Source: Candidatus Pelagibacter sp. | GTDB taxonomy: Bacteria; Pseudomonadota; Alphaproteobacteria; Pelagibacterales; Pelagibacteraceae | Reading direction: 5' to 3' | Assembly: GCA_028222445.1 (NCBI GenBank) | Contig: JAOISU010000001.1 | Location: 75,656 to 139,655, forward strand | DNA: 64,000 nt | Shown here: positions 15,515 through 25,884 of the stretch, one piece after another | Numbering within the stretch: the first letter of the stretch is position 1 | How the letters are laid out: every line of letters starts with the position of its first letter | The notes under the pieces: generated by a model | Database searches by the model: none | What the model was told of the DNA's origin: nothing | Seen by the model: the letters and a program-made list of their open reading frames with translations, nothing else | Translations under genes and position numbers: made by a program

Positions 15515-16422
15515 TAAAATTGTCGACCTCTGTAATTAGACTTAATTCCTATAATTGAAAATAATAATCCTAAAAATCTATACAAATATTTATCTCTATT
15601 AAGCTTATTAAATAATAAAGCGTAATAAATTGATTTTAATAATGATTTAAAAAATTTACCTGAAACTTTCCACAGGGCATAAATATAGTTATAATTTTTT
15701 TTATAAAAATAAAAATAAGACCACATCCAATGCCAATCACGTAATTTATTTGCATCATTTTTTAATTTATTACTAGCACCCAAAGAACCTTTAAAGCCAA
15801 GATGATGAACTCTTAAATTACTTGATGAATAAATAGATCCACCTTTGTTAATTGTTGATTTACATAAATCAAATTCTTCAAAATATAAAAAATAATTTTC
15901 ATCAAAAATATTTTTATTCTTGAATTTATTAAAATTTAAAAGCATTGAACATCCAGTTACCCACTCAACTTTAATAAATTCATTTTTATTTTTTTTTAAA
16001 AATTTTTTTTCGAAGATACGATGTTTTTTTTTATCAAAAAAACCAGCTGGTAGATATGCTGTTTGGTTTGAGTATTGACAACCAATAATTGAAAAGGATT
16101 TTTTTTTTTTAATTATTCTGGAGATTTTATCAAAAAAATCATTTTTACATACTACGTCTGGATTTAATATGAGAGCATAATCTGTTTGTACTTTTTCTAA
16201 TCCAAAATTATTTCCCTTTCCATATCCAAGATTTAATCCAGTGCATACTATTTCTATATTGTTAAATTTTTTTAAAAAAAATTTTTTATCTTTAAATTGT
16301 TTGGAATTTTCTACAATAATTACTTTAAAATTTTTATCTATTGATTTAAGACAATCTAATAAAATTTTTCTGTTAGTTAAATAAGTAACAATTACGATGG
16401 TTAAATTTGTTTTTTTTTTCAT
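15511..16422 (-). CDS. Glycosyltransferase family 2 protein (rhamnosyltransferase-like)
   Basis: Begins 'LTIVIVTYLTNRKILLDCL', the GT-A family-2 opening, followed by 'IVENSKQF', 'NLGYGKGNNFGLEKV', the 'ILNPDVVC' DXD-equivalent, 'WVTGCSMLLN' and 'FDENYFLYFEEFDLC'. These are typical of dTDP-rhamnose or GlcNAc transferases of surface polysaccharides. The C-terminal 70 residues are aromatic and basic and may touch the membrane. The gene contains a 12-base T run (16099-16110; poly-A on the coding strand) that could be prone to slippage. Confidence 0.87.
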   Translation of the reverse strand: MKKKTNLTIVIVTYLTNRKILLDCLKSIDKNFKVIIVENSKQFKDKKFFLKKFNNIEIVCTGLNLGYGKGNNFGLEKVQTDYALILNPDVVCKNDFFDKISRIIKKKKSFSIIGCQYSNQTAYLPAGFFDKKKHRIFEKKFLKKNKNEFIKVEWVTGCSMLLNFNKFKNKNIFDENYFLYFEEFDLCKSTINKGGSIYSSSNLRVHHLGFKGSLGASNKLKNDANKLRDWHWMWSYFYFYKKNYNYIYALWKVSGKFFKSLLKSIYYALLFNKLNRDKYLYRFLGLLFSIIGIKSNYRGRQFY

Positions 16423-16473
16423 TATTATAAAAACAAATATATACTTTAATTAAATTTATTGTAAAAATATAAA

Positions 16474-17493
16474 ATGGATAAAGTAATTGTAACAGGAGGA
16501 TTAGGTTTTATAGGTAGTAACTTAATTGAGCTATTATTAAAAAAATATTATGTCATTAACCTAGATAAAGTCACCTATTCTTCTAATTTTTATAATACAA
16601 AAGAGTTTCTTAAAAAAAAAAACTATAAATTTATTAAATATGACATCAATAATAAAAAAATTATAAAGATATTTAATAAGTATAAACCTGTCGGAATTTT
16701 TAATTTAGCAGCAGAAACTCATGTCGATAGATCCATAGACTCCCCCAAAAGCTTTATTGAAAGCAACATCTTGGGTGTTTACAATATCCTTGAAGCTTTT
16801 AGAGTTTTTTCAAAAAAAATTCCAAAAACTAAATTAATTCATATATCAACAGATGAAGTTTATGGTGATATTCTTTTTGGAAGAAGTGATGAAAATTATC
16901 CATATAAACCGAGTTCACCCTATGCTGCAAGTAAAGCCTCATCTGATCATTTGGTTTCATCTTATGTAAGAACTTACAATATTCCTGCTATAGTAACTAA
17001 TTGTTCAAACAATTATGGACCCAAACAACATCCTGAAAAATTAATCCCAAAACTTATATACAATATACTTCAAAATAAACCTTTACCAATTTATGGAAAA
17101 GGAACTAATTCAAGGGAATGGATTTATGTAAAAGACCATTGTGAAGCTTTAATTAAAATATTTAAAAAAGGTAAAGTAGGTGATTTTTATAATATTGGTT
17201 CAAATAAAAACCAAACAAATTTAGAAATATGTAAAAAATTAATTCAATTAGCCAATAAAAATAAAATTATAGGAAAAAATACTAGAATAAAATTTGTAAA
17301 AGATAGGCCTGGGCATGACACCAGATATGCCCTTAACAGCTCAAAATTGAAAAATGAATTAAGATGGTCACCTAGAATAAGTCTCAGTAATGGTCTAAAA
17401 AAAACATTCGAATGGTATCGTGAAAATAACGATTATTATAAATCGATACCATTAAACGACATACGAAAAAGATTAGGCAAAACAAACAAATAA
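16474..17493 (+). CDS. rfbB: dTDP-glucose 4,6-dehydratase
   Basis: Extended SDR: 'VTGGLGFIGSNLIELL' NAD-binding loop, 'NLAAETHVDRSIDSP', 'ISTDEVYGD' with the Asp-Glu pair at 127-128, and 'YAASKASSDH' with Tyr150/Lys154. The acidic pair and 'ETHVDRSI' distinguish RmlB from epimerases. It makes dTDP-4-keto-6-deoxyglucose for surface sugars. The other rml genes are not in the window. It is divergent from the GT2 gene and ends 2 nt before tRNA-Met, which runs toward it. Confidence 0.9.
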   Translation: MDKVIVTGGLGFIGSNLIELLLKKYYVINLDKVTYSSNFYNTKEFLKKKNYKFIKYDINNKKIIKIFNKYKPVGIFNLAAETHVDRSIDSPKSFIESNILGVYNILEAFRVFSKKIPKTKLIHISTDEVYGDILFGRSDENYPYKPSSPYAASKASSDHLVSSYVRTYNIPAIVTNCSNNYGPKQHPEKLIPKLIYNILQNKPLPIYGKGTNSREWIYVKDHCEALIKIFKKGKVGDFYNIGSNKNQTNLEICKKLIQLANKNKIIGKNTRIKFVKDRPGHDTRYALNSSKLKNELRWSPRISLSNGLKKTFEWYRENNDYYKSIPLNDIRKRLGKTNK

Positions 17494-17495
17494 AA

Positions 17496-17572
17496 TGGTA
17501 GCGGGAAGTGGGATCGAACCACTGACCTCAGGCTTATGAGTCCTGCGCTCTAACCAACTGAGCTACCCCGCC
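17496..17572 (-). tRNA. tRNA-Met (CAT)
   Basis: The reverse complement folds as a 77-nt cloverleaf with encoded CCA: acceptor GGCGGGG with TCCCGCT, D-arm GCTC...GAGC, anticodon loop CTCATAA (anticodon at 17536-17538), variable AGGTC, and T-arm AGTGG/TTCGATC/CCACT. The base pair closing the anticodon loop is an A-G mismatch. Elongator Met is the best call; the lysidine-modified tRNA-Ile (CAT) is the alternative. The initiator is unlikely because the first pair G-U is not the unpaired 1-72 of tRNA-fMet with GGG/CCC stem. Confidence 0.9.
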
Positions 17573-17591
17573 ATTTAATTCTTAATAATTT

Positions 17592-17620
17592 ATAATAGGT
17601 TTTATTTTTAGTGCAATCAA
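17592..17620 (-). promoter_or_regulatory. Probable sigma-70 promoter of tRNA-Met
   Basis: On the minus strand TTGATT (17615-17620) and TATTAT (17592-17597) are separated by 17 nt, and the tRNA begins about 19 nt after the -10 element. Consensus match is 4/6 and 5/6. Confidence 0.45.
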
Positions 17621-17653
17621 GTTTTTGACATGCATGGTAAAGAAAATATTTAA

Positions 17654-17956
17654 TTAGTCCAAAACTGCAAGTAATTTTTCTGTATACTTAGTTCCCATGT
17701 AGATACACCTCATATTATCTAATTTATTAATCTTTATATAATCTAAGCACAATCTATTAATATTGTTTCTCGCCAAATACTCATGATAAGAAAAATTATA
17801 AAATTTTTTAATCACTTTTTTTTCATATATAGAATATAAATTTACTTGTGCTTTGTAATTAAATTTAAGTTCATTGTCTACTTTTAAACTTTTTCCATAG
17901 TTTCCACAGCTAGAAAAAATTAAAAAAAAAATTAAAAAAATAAATTTATCAAACAT
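17654..17956 (-). CDS. Small putative lipoprotein, unknown function
   Basis: Starting at the ATG at 17956, the protein opens with 'FDKFIFLIFFLIFSSCGNYG', a lysine-led hydrophobic helix ending in a cysteine that fits a lipobox, so it is probably a lipid-anchored periplasmic protein of 100 residues. A longer start at 17992 would overlap the upstream oxidoreductase and put a charged segment before the signal, so I prefer the shorter one, 4 nt after that gene's stop. The mature part is rich in Tyr, Lys and Asn and has two more cysteines; I recognise no family. Confidence 0.6.
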   Translation of the reverse strand: MFDKFIFLIFFLIFSSCGNYGKSLKVDNELKFNYKAQVNLYSIYEKKVIKKFYNFSYHEYLARNNINRLCLDYIKINKLDNMRCIYMGTKYTEKLLAVLD

Positions 17957-17960
17957 GTAT

Positions 17961-18947
17961 TTATTTACTAAAACTTTCTCTCCATTTATCAAGAATATTC
18001 ATTATCTCGATCGACTCATCAATATCAACTTGATAAGTTTTTTTTATTTTATTATCAAGAAATAAATTTGAAACATTTTCTATTTGCGAAGTATAAATAT
18101 TTTTTTTAGATAAAGTAAAATCTTTATAATATGAATTGTTGCTAGATACCTCTAAGTAGCTTTTAGTAGAGGGCAACCAAGGACTAGGTATATTAATGGT
18201 TCCTTTAGACCCATAAATTGTACATGAATTTTTTAAATTTTCTTTAAAACTTACCTTACAATTAGCTGTAATATTGTTACCTATCAAAAACTCAGCTTCC
18301 GCCTCATCATCTACATCTGTGATTGAAAAACTACCTTTTGATTTGATTAATTTCATGCATTTATTTTGTTCGTTAAATAAATTAAAAAAGCTTATTGGAT
18401 AACAACCAACATCTAAAATAGCTCCACCTCCTAATTCTTTTGAAAAAAGTCTTGAATCTTTGCGAATACGTTTAATCTTAAATCCAAAAGAAGAATCAAT
18501 TTTTTTAATTTCTCCAATTTCACCTTCTTTAATTATTTTCAGTAAGCTTTCAATCTGTGGATGATATCTGTAAGCAATAGCTTCATAAAATGAATCTTTT
18601 TTCTGTTCTAATGCATTATATGCTAAATTTGCTTGATCTAAGCTAACTGCTATTGGTTTTTCACAAAGTATTTTTTTATTATTTTTAACACATTCCAAAA
18701 GTAATTCTACGTGAGTATTGTTTAGCGTTGATATGTAAACGGCATCAATTTCTTTTGATCTAATTAATTCAGAATAGTTTGAAAATCTATTAGAGGTTGC
18801 TATATCAAAATTTTTAGCAAATAATTCTAATTTAGGTTTTGATTTACTGGCAACACAAATTAGTTTTGAATTAGTGGTTTCACTTATTGCCTTAGCAAAA
18901 GCATTAGCCATATTTCCTAATCCAACTATCCCCCATTTAATAATCAT
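17961..18947 (-). CDS. Gfo/Idh/MocA family NAD(P)-dependent oxidoreductase
   Basis: N-terminal Rossmann fold 'WGIVGLGNMANAFAKAI', then 'AVYISTLNNTHVELLLECVK', and the hallmark 'ILCEKPIAVSLDQANLAY' with the active-site Glu-Lys-Pro. Further along are 'GGGAILDVGCYPISFFN' and the beta-sheet substrate domain. Typical substrates are sugars, sugar nucleotides or inositols. The ATG at 18947 (1 nt after the GT17 stop) gives the canonical start next to the Rossmann strand; an ATG at 18965 also exists. The neighbouring glycosyltransferase suggests a surface-sugar role. Confidence 0.85.
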   Translation of the reverse strand: MIIKWGIVGLGNMANAFAKAISETTNSKLICVASKSKPKLELFAKNFDIATSNRFSNYSELIRSKEIDAVYISTLNNTHVELLLECVKNNKKILCEKPIAVSLDQANLAYNALEQKKDSFYEAIAYRYHPQIESLLKIIKEGEIGEIKKIDSSFGFKIKRIRKDSRLFSKELGGGAILDVGCYPISFFNLFNEQNKCMKLIKSKGSFSITDVDDEAEAEFLIGNNITANCKVSFKENLKNSCTIYGSKGTINIPSPWLPSTKSYLEVSSNNSYYKDFTLSKKNIYTSQIENVSNLFLDNKIKKTYQVDIDESIEIMNILDKWRESFSK

Positions 18948-18948
18948 A

Positions 18949-19833
18949 TCATTTAAACCATTCATTAAAATTAAGACGATTCTTAACTAAATAATCTGGC
19001 AAAAGAGAATCGTTTATTACTTTAAGCTTATAATTATATTCCCATTTTTTTTTTGAAGACTTGTCTGCGAAATGATTATACAAAACCTCCCCATCATCTA
19101 TTTTTTTTTGTAAATCTCTAATAGTAATTTTAGTTTCATCAAACTCATCATGATGGCCAAAGTTCTTTAATTTTATATATAGTTCCTCTGGTGATTTAAG
19201 ATTTGTAAAATGCCAACCTCCATCATCAATAATTTGTAAATTATTTTGTTTTATCTTTGAAAAGTGCGTGTCTAATCTCCAAATTGAATATTTTTTATTT
19301 TTTAAATTGCGCAGATTTGAAAATGATGTGAGGTATTTTTTTTTACATGCCTTAGACCCATACCAAGGCATTAAATCGTAGAAATAATTAAATTTATAAT
19401 AAAATAATAATTGTTTAAATATTATAAAATTTTTTTTATTCTCTTTGAATTGAATTGACTTTAAATTTGGTATTTCATCATTATCACTTATTATTATAAG
19501 ATCTTCATCTTTAGCATCTTTTATACCTTTCAGCATGTATTCGTAAGATTGCTCTATTCGTTTAATACTATTAAATCTTTTATAAATGGGGTTAGTCGCT
19601 ATATCTTTATCGTCATATAGATTATCAGGTTCATAATTAATTTTTATATAAATTATTTTATCCTTAAATTTTGGATAGTCATTTATATCAAAATTAAATT
19701 TTTTAGCTTTTCCACTGTGAGAAAAAGATGACTCTACAACTATAAATTTGTAAACTTCATCATTAAGTATATTAAATCTAACATCCAACATCATTTTTTC
19801 AGAATAAAATGTTGTACAATCGTAGATCTTCAT
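18949..19833 (-). CDS. Glycosyltransferase family 17 protein
   Basis: Starts 'MKIYDCTTFYSEKMMLDVRF' and 'VYKFIVVESSFSHSGKAKKF', which is the family-17 opening ('D-x-F-x-F-x-E-x-x-L-L-x-x-R'), followed by 'DEDLIIISDNDEIPNLKSI' with the D-x-D-E metal site and 'DDGGWHFTNLKSPEEL'. Eukaryotic relatives are bisecting beta-1,4-GlcNAc transferases; bacterial members decorate surface glycans. Length 294 is typical of bacterial members. It is cotranscribed with the following Gfo/Idh/MocA oxidoreductase. Confidence 0.82.
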   Translation of the reverse strand: MKIYDCTTFYSEKMMLDVRFNILNDEVYKFIVVESSFSHSGKAKKFNFDINDYPKFKDKIIYIKINYEPDNLYDDKDIATNPIYKRFNSIKRIEQSYEYMLKGIKDAKDEDLIIISDNDEIPNLKSIQFKENKKNFIIFKQLLFYYKFNYFYDLMPWYGSKACKKKYLTSFSNLRNLKNKKYSIWRLDTHFSKIKQNNLQIIDDGGWHFTNLKSPEELYIKLKNFGHHDEFDETKITIRDLQKKIDDGEVLYNHFADKSSKKKWEYNYKLKVINDSLLPDYLVKNRLNFNEWFK

Positions 19834-19908
19834 ATTTGATAACCTACACCATTTAGATAAATGGAAAAACTATTTTTAAATTAGTTAAAGAAAATTTTCT
19901 TTATAAGT

Positions 19909-22290
19909 TTATTGAATACTTGCTTGAGATTTATCCTCAGATTTAGAAATTTGCTCAACTTCAACCCACTCAACTCTTTTCAATTCTTTAGTTAAAGCTA
20001 TTTTTAATACCTCATCCGCATACTCCACTGGAGTAATTTTTATATCATCAACAATTTTCTTTGGCATATCTACTAAATCTTTTTCATTTTCTTTTGGTAT
20101 AACAACTTGTTTGATTCCTGCTCTATGCGCAGCTAATAATTTTTCTTTAAGTCCACCAATAGGTAAAACTTGTCCCGTTAAAGTAACTTCACCAGTCATT
20201 GCAACATCTCTTCTAACAGGAATTTTTGTAATTGCTGAAACAATTGAAGTAACCATACCTATACCCGCAGAAGGACCATCTTTAGGAGTTGCTCCTTCAG
20301 GAACATGAATATGGAAATCTTTCTTCTCAAATAATGGAGGAATAATTCCATAATCTAAACTCTTAGATCTTATAAATGATTTAGCAGCCTTAATTGATTC
20401 TTGCATTACATCTCCAAGTTTTCCAGTAATTTGCATTCTACCCTTTCCTGGCATAACAACAGTTTCAATCTTAAGTATCTCTCCACCGTATTCAGTCCAA
20501 GCTAAACCGGTTACAACACCAATTTTATCTTTGCTCTCAAGTTCACCGAATTTAAATTTTTGTATTCCTAAGAAATCATGAAGGTTTTTTAAATCTACTT
20601 TAACCCCTTTTTCTTCACCAGAGACAACTTTTTTTACAACCTTACGAGCAACTTTTGAAATTTCTCTTTCTAAGTTTCTAACACCAGATTCTTTAGTATA
20701 ACTTCTAATAATTTCTTTGATTATATCATCAGATAGAGTCATTTCATTCTCTTTAACACCATTGTCTTTTATCTGTTTTGGTAAAAGATAATTGTTTGCT
20801 ATATTAATTTTTTCATCCTCTGTATATCCAGCCAATCTTATAACTTCCATTCTATCTAGTAATGGTGGCAATATGTTTAGTGTATTAGCTGTTGTAACAA
20901 ACATTACATCAGATAAATCATAATCAACCTCCAGATAATGATCGTTAAATGTTGAGTTTTGTTCAGGATCCAATGCCTCTAATAATGCTGATGAAGGGTC
21001 ACCTCTATAGTCATTACCAATTTTATCAATTTCATCTAAAAGAATTAGAGGATTTTTAGTTCCTGCTTTCTTCATCATCTGAATAATCTTTCCTGGTAAA
21101 GACCCAATATAAGTTCTTCTATGCCCTCTAATCTCAGCTTCATCGCGCATCCCTCCAACAGATACTCTTACAAATTCTCTATTAGTTGCTTTCGCTATTG
21201 ATTTACCTAAAGAAGTTTTTCCAACACCTGGGGGTCCAACTAAACATAAGATTGGCCCTTTAATTTTATCCATTCTTTTTTGGACTGCTAAGAACTCAAT
21301 AATTCTTTCTTTTACTTTTTCTAGACCAAAGTGATCAGCATCCAATACTGATAATGCTTTTTTAAGATCAATATCAACTTCGCTTTTTTTATACCATGGA
21401 AGATCTATCATCCAATCAAGATAATTTCTAATTACAGTTGCTTCAGCAGACATCGGGCTCATATTTTTTAATTTTTTTAACTCTGCCATACATTTTTTTT
21501 CTACATCTTTGGGCATTTTTGCTTTGATGATTGATTTGTTCAGACTAGACGTTTCATCTTTACCATCTTCAATTTCACCTAACTCTTTTTGAATTGCTTT
21601 AAGTTGCTCATTCAAATAATATTCTCTTTGAGTTTTCTCCATTTGAGTTTTAACTCTACCTCTAATTCTCTTTTCAACTCCTATAATACTAGTTTCATTT
21701 TCCATGATTTTGATAATGGAATTTAATCTCTTCTTGACATCTACAGTCTCAAAAATTTGTTGTTTTTCTAAAATGGTAGCTGTTAAGTGTGAGGCAATAT
21801 TATCAGCAATATGAGATGCATCAGTTAATTTTTTAATATTATTAATTGTCTCTGTTGAAACTTTTTTATTAATTGAAGTAAGTTTTTCTAATCTTCTTAC
21901 CGCAGTCATAGCTAAAGGTACTAAATCTTCATCTTTGGACACTACATCATGATGATGAGCGTATTCACAAACTATAAATTTTTCATTGTCTTTAAAATCT
22001 AATATCTTAACTCTTTTACTTCCCTCTACTAAAACTTTAACTGTTCCATCGGGTAATTTTAATAATTGAAGTATATTACCTTCGCAACCATACATAAATA
22101 TATCTGTCTTTTTGGGATCATCTATTTCTGAGTTTTTTTGAGTAACAAGGATAATCTTTTTATCCTTTTTCATTACTTCATTAAGGGCTGCAATTGATTT
22201 ATCTCTTCCAACAAATAAAGGAATTACCATATTTGGAAACACCACTATATCTCTTAATGGCAACAAGGGTCGTTCTATTTTAACATCCAT
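19909..22290 (-). CDS. lon: ATP-dependent protease Lon
   Basis: 793 residues with the N-terminal LON substrate domain ('[20 protein letters not shown]'), Walker A '[13 protein letters not shown]', Walker B '[11 protein letters not shown]' and the C-terminal serine-lysine protease domain ('[13 protein letters not shown]', Ser674; '[10 protein letters not shown]', Lys715). It degrades misfolded and regulatory proteins in the cytoplasm. It follows clpX by 62 nt in the tig-clpP-clpX-lon order that is common in proteobacteria. Confidence 0.98.
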   Translation of the reverse strand: MDVKIERPLLPLRDIVVFPNMVIPLFVGRDKSIAALNEVMKKDKKIILVTQKNSEIDDPKKTDIFMYGCEGNILQLLKLPDGTVKVLVEGSKRVKILDFKDNEKFIVCEYAHHHDVVSKDEDLVPLAMTAVRRLEKLTSINKKVSTETINNIKKLTDASHIADNIASHLTATILEKQQIFETVDVKKRLNSIIKIMENETSIIGVEKRIRGRVKTQMEKTQREYYLNEQLKAIQKELGEIEDGKDETSSLNKSIIKAKMPKDVEKKCMAELKKLKNMSPMSAEATVIRNYLDWMIDLPWYKKSEVDIDLKKALSVLDADHFGLEKVKERIIEFLAVQKRMDKIKGPILCLVGPPGVGKTSLGKSIAKATNREFVRVSVGGMRDEAEIRGHRRTYIGSLPGKIIQMMKKAGTKNPLILLDEIDKIGNDYRGDPSSALLEALDPEQNSTFNDHYLEVDYDLSDVMFVTTANTLNILPPLLDRMEVIRLAGYTEDEKINIANNYLLPKQIKDNGVKENEMTLSDDIIKEIIRSYTKESGVRNLEREISKVARKVVKKVVSGEEKGVKVDLKNLHDFLGIQKFKFGELESKDKIGVVTGLAWTEYGGEILKIETVVMPGKGRMQITGKLGDVMQESIKAAKSFIRSKSLDYGIIPPLFEKKDFHIHVPEGATPKDGPSAGIGMVTSIVSAITKIPVRRDVAMTGEVTLTGQVLPIGGLKEKLLAAHRAGIKQVVIPKENEKDLVDMPKKIVDDIKITPVEYADEVLKIALTKELKRVEWVEVEQISKSEDKSQASIQ

Positions 22291-22352
22291 AATCTAAATA
22301 TGGATATTAAAAAAAAATTTGCAATAGCTATTTATTAGTTATTAACGTTAAA

Positions 22353-23621
22353 TTAGGCAGCAGATGTTTTTTCTGTCTTAGTTTTTGTATTATTTTTTGA
22401 ATGAACAATGATAGGTTGCGATAGACCTTTAGCCGCACTAGCATCTACTATCACTTCTTCGACATTATCCTGACTTGGTAAATCATACATAGTCTTTAAT
22501 AAAATGTTTTCTAGGATTGATCTTAGTCCTCTAGCACCAGTTTTTTTATTGATTGCTTTTTGTGCAATTTCTTTCACTGCATTTTCTTTAAAACTTAATT
22601 TTGCACCATCTAATTTAAATAATTCTTGATATTGTTTGATTAAAGAGTTTTTGGGTTCTTGTAATATTTTAATTAAAGATTTCTCATCTAAATCTTCTAG
22701 TGTAGCTATCATTGGTAATCTTCCAATAAACTCTGGTATCAAACCATATTTCAATAAATCTTCAGGTTCTAAGGTTTTCATCCACTCACCAGTTTTTTTA
22801 TCATCAGTTTTTTTAACATTTGCACCAAAACCAATAGAAGTTCCCTTGTCTCTTTGTGAAATAATTTTATCTAAACCAGCAAATGCGCCACCACAAATAA
22901 ATAGTATATTTGTAGTATCAACTTGTAAAAATTCTTGTTGAGGGTGCTTCCTTCCTCCTTGAGGTGGAACACTCGCAACTGTTCCTTCCATAATCTTCAA
23001 AAGAGCTTGTTGAACACCTTCACCAGAAACATCTCTTGTAATTGAAGGGTTTTCAGATTTTCTGCTAATCTTATCTACTTCATCAATGTAGACAATTCCA
23101 CGTTGTGCTTTTTCTACATTATAATCAGCTGCTTGTAATAATTTTAAAATAATGTTTTCAACATCTTCACCAACATAACCAGCTTCTGTAAGAGTTGTTG
23201 CATCAGCCATTGTGAAAGGAACATCAAGTATTCTAGCCAAAGTTTGTGCTAATAAGGTTTTACCACAACCTGTAGGACCCACTAGTAGAATATTAGATTT
23301 TGAAAGTTCAACAGTTTTACTAGTCTTGCTTTCATAGTTTAATCTTTTGTAGTGATTATGCACCGCTACAGACAAAACTTTTTTTGCATGAGGCTGTCCA
23401 ATTACATAATCATCTAATACTGCACAAATTTCTTTTGGCGATGGTAATCCATCTTGATGTTTTACAAATGAGTCTTTGCTTTCTTCTTTTATAATATCCA
23501 TACAAAGTTCAACACACTCATCACAGATAAAAACTGTTGGACCAGCAATTAATTTTCTAACTTCATGTTGGCTCTTGCCACAGAAAGAACAGTAAAGAAT
23601 ATTTTTATTATTTGTGCTCAT
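22353..23621 (-). CDS. clpX: ATP-dependent Clp protease ATP-binding subunit ClpX
   Basis: The N-terminal zinc-binding domain has the four cysteines of '[10 protein letters not shown]' and '[10 protein letters not shown]'. Walker A '[15 protein letters not shown]', Walker B '[12 protein letters not shown]', the '[13 protein letters not shown]' pore region and '[10 protein letters not shown]' sensor-2 follow. At 422 residues it is full length. It unfolds tagged proteins and feeds them to ClpP, whose gene lies 88 nt upstream. Confidence 0.98.
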   Translation of the reverse strand: MSTNNKNILYCSFCGKSQHEVRKLIAGPTVFICDECVELCMDIIKEESKDSFVKHQDGLPSPKEICAVLDDYVIGQPHAKKVLSVAVHNHYKRLNYESKTSKTVELSKSNILLVGPTGCGKTLLAQTLARILDVPFTMADATTLTEAGYVGEDVENIILKLLQAADYNVEKAQRGIVYIDEVDKISRKSENPSITRDVSGEGVQQALLKIMEGTVASVPPQGGRKHPQQEFLQVDTTNILFICGGAFAGLDKIISQRDKGTSIGFGANVKKTDDKKTGEWMKTLEPEDLLKYGLIPEFIGRLPMIATLEDLDEKSLIKILQEPKNSLIKQYQELFKLDGAKLSFKENAVKEIAQKAINKKTGARGLRSILENILLKTMYDLPSQDNVEEVIVDASAAKGLSQPIIVHSKNNTKTKTEKTSAA

Positions 23622-23709
23622 AATTTATAAACGAATCAATGTTGTTACTTTAATATAGATGACTCATACTAATCAAGTATGTACTTAATAATTTTCAAGA
23701 TATTGTGGT

Positions 23710-24321
23710 TTAAGATCTGTTCTCTACTACTTCATCTATTAAACCAAAGTCTTTAGCAATATCAGAGGTCATAAAATTATCTCTTTCAAGAGCTTTTTTA
23801 ATATCATCTACTGATTTGCCAGTGTGCTTTGAGTAAATTTCATTAAGTCTTTTTTTAAGTGCCAAGACTTCATTTGCATGAATTTCAATATCTGTAGCTT
23901 GACCTTGAAAACCAGCAGATGGTTGGTGAACCATAATTCTAGAATTAGGTAGAGAAAACCTTTTACCTTTTTTTCCAGCAGCTAAAAGAAAAGATCCCAT
24001 TGAAGCAGCCTGCCCAATGCATAAAGTTGAAACATCTGGTTTGATGTATTGCATAGTATCATAAATACCTAGACCAGCAGTTACAAGACCACCTGGACTA
24101 TTAATATATAAATTAATTTCTTTTTTTGGATCCTCAGATTCTAAAAATAAAAGTTGAGCGGTAACAAGAGACGCTACGTTATCGTTAATTGGTCCAACTA
24201 AAAAAATTATTCTTTCTTTTAAAAGTCTCGAATAAATATCATAAGCTCTTTCACCCCTGTTAGATTGTTCCACAACCATAGGGACCAATGTATTCATTTG
24301 ATCAGAAAAATTTGTTGTCAT
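23710..24321 (-). CDS. clpP: ATP-dependent Clp protease proteolytic subunit
   Basis: 203 residues; the catalytic serine is Ser107 in '[15 protein letters not shown]', the histidine His132 in '[14 protein letters not shown]', and the aspartate Asp181 in 'LERDNFMTS'. '[18 protein letters not shown]' forms the oxyanion/handle region. It assembles as a 14-mer with ClpX. It follows tig by 32 nt and precedes clpX. Confidence 0.98.
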   Translation of the reverse strand: MTTNFSDQMNTLVPMVVEQSNRGERAYDIYSRLLKERIIFLVGPINDNVASLVTAQLLFLESEDPKKEINLYINSPGGLVTAGLGIYDTMQYIKPDVSTLCIGQAASMGSFLLAAGKKGKRFSLPNSRIMVHQPSAGFQGQATDIEIHANEVLALKKRLNEIYSKHTGKSVDDIKKALERDNFMTSDIAKDFGLIDEVVENRS

Positions 24322-24353
24322 AAGTTGATTCTTATCAGTTATACAACTTGTGA

Positions 24354-25769
24354 TTACTTTTTGCTAACTTTTTTTGGTGCAGCTTTTTTTGTTTTTGTGG
24401 GCTTAGTTGCAGCTTTTTTGGGTGCTGCTTTTTTTTGTGAATCTTCCTGATCATGATCGTGATTATGATCATGCTCTTGTTTTTGATGTTCTTTTAGTAT
24501 TTTTTCAGCTTCGTCTTTGCTTATTTCTTTTTTATTAGGTTTTGCTTTTGATTTAATTACATCAATTATTTTTTCTTCATATACTGTTCCTCTTAAGCTA
24601 GCCAAAGCTGATGGATTTTTTTGATAAAATTCCATAACCATTTTTTCTTGACCTGGCATCATTCTAAGTTGTTTTTGTACCTCGGCTTGTATTTCTTGCT
24701 CTGTAACTTTAATTTTGTTTTGCTCACCAAACTCATTCAAGATTAATCCAACTTTAATTCTTTTTTTAGCTATTTCTTCAAATTTTTTTCTACTTTTTTT
24801 AGAGTCTTCCTCACTCATGCCTTGTGATAAAATTTTAACCTCTTCTTCTAAAAGATTTTCAGGAATTTCGTCGACTTTAAAATTTTCAATTTCTTTAAGA
24901 ATTTGTGTTTTAGCCAACCTACCTAAAGAATTTTTATATTCATCATTAATTTGCTTAGATACTAAAATTTTTAAATCAGCTAAGTCTTTAGCTCCTAAAT
25001 TTTTTGCAAATTCGTCATTTATTTTTACTTCTTCAGATTTTCTTACAGATATAATCTTACATGTAAAACTAGCTTTTTTATTAGCAAATTCTTTATGAGG
25101 GTAATTTTCAGGTAGTGTAGCCTCTACAACTTTTTCGTCGTTTTTTTTGACACCAATTAATTGGTCATCAAATCCTTTAATAAATAAATCTTTTCCAAGT
25201 ATTAATTGAGTATTTTTACCTTCACCACCAGTAAATTCTTTACCATCAATTGTTGCTTTATAATCAAAAATAACCAAATTTTCTTTTAAAGCTTTTGTTT
25301 CATCAGCAACATCTTTAAAGTTATTCTGACTTTTGGCGATTTCATTAATTCTCTTATCTGTTTCTGAATTATCAATTTTAACTGAATATTCATCAAATTT
25401 TATATTTTCAACAGACTTAAGTTCAACTTTTGGAAGTTCTGTTACAGAAATCACATATTCTAAATCCTTATCTTCTCCATAGGTTTTTAAATCAAGTTTT
25501 GGTTGGCCTGCTGGTTTTATTTTATTATCCTCTAATGCCTTGGTGGATGTTTCTTTTAAAACCTTGTCTAAAACCTCACTAAAAATTGCTTGGCCAAATT
25601 GTCTTTTGAGAATTTCTTTGGGAACTTTTCCTGGTCTAAAGCCTTTTAAATTAACAGTCCCTTTAATTTCTTCATACTTTGCGTCCATATGAGTATTCAT
25701 AGTTTTTTTATCTATGAAAACTTTAATGTCCTTATTTAAACCTTTTATATTTTCTACTGTTACTTTCAT
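24354..25769 (-). CDS. tig: Trigger factor, with unusual His/Asp- and Lys/Ala-rich tail
   Basis: The ribosome-docking signature '[11 protein letters not shown]' lies near residue 43, the FKBP-type PPIase domain spans about 150-235 ('[18 protein letters not shown]'), and the helical arms follow. It binds nascent chains at the ribosome exit tunnel. The ATG at 25769 gives the usual opening '[17 protein letters not shown]'; a longer in-frame start at 25814 would lie in tRNA-Leu and is rejected. The last ~45 residues, beginning '[14 protein letters not shown]', are an acidic/His-rich run followed by Lys-Ala-Pro repeats, which is not part of standard trigger factor. Confidence 0.96.
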   Translation of the reverse strand: MKVTVENIKGLNKDIKVFIDKKTMNTHMDAKYEEIKGTVNLKGFRPGKVPKEILKRQFGQAIFSEVLDKVLKETSTKALEDNKIKPAGQPKLDLKTYGEDKDLEYVISVTELPKVELKSVENIKFDEYSVKIDNSETDKRINEIAKSQNNFKDVADETKALKENLVIFDYKATIDGKEFTGGEGKNTQLILGKDLFIKGFDDQLIGVKKNDEKVVEATLPENYPHKEFANKKASFTCKIISVRKSEEVKINDEFAKNLGAKDLADLKILVSKQINDEYKNSLGRLAKTQILKEIENFKVDEIPENLLEEEVKILSQGMSEEDSKKSRKKFEEIAKKRIKVGLILNEFGEQNKIKVTEQEIQAEVQKQLRMMPGQEKMVMEFYQKNPSALASLRGTVYEEKIIDVIKSKAKPNKKEISKDEAEKILKEHQKQEHDHNHDHDQEDSQKKAAPKKAATKPTKTKKAAPKKVSKK

Positions 25770-25784
25770 AATTTTATAACTTTT

Positions 25785-25869
25785 TGGTAGGCGAAAAAGG
25801 ACTCGAACCTTCACATCTTGCGATACTGGTTCCTAAGACCAGCGCGTCTACCAATTCCGCCATTCGCCC
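25785..25869 (-). tRNA. tRNA-Leu (TAG)
   Basis: The reverse complement gives an 85-nt class II tRNA with encoded CCA: acceptor GGGCGAA pairing TTCGCCT, D-loop with 'AATTGGTAGACGC', anticodon stem CTGGT/ACCAG around loop CTTAGGA (anticodon complement at 25833-25835), a long variable arm, and a TTCGAGT T-loop. It sits 15 nt upstream of the tig start on the same strand. Confidence 0.93.
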
Positions 25870-25884
25870 ACAATCTTGTGGGGT

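Noticed and set aside
19886..19902. AT-only palindrome downstream of lon as terminator
   Set aside because: The arms have a single G-C type and no loop; such palindromes are common in DNA of this base composition.
22636..22941. 101-residue frame opposite clpX
   Set aside because: Antisense shadow of a conserved essential gene without own start-site signals.
24715..25098. 127-residue plus-strand frame opposite trigger factor
   Set aside because: It is antisense to an intact tig gene; Ser/Leu/Phe-rich composition is the usual reverse image of a Lys/Glu-rich gene.
25770..25814. Longer trigger factor start at 25814
   Set aside because: It would translate part of tRNA-Leu and add 15 residues not belonging to the family; the ATG at 25769 begins the canonical N-terminus.
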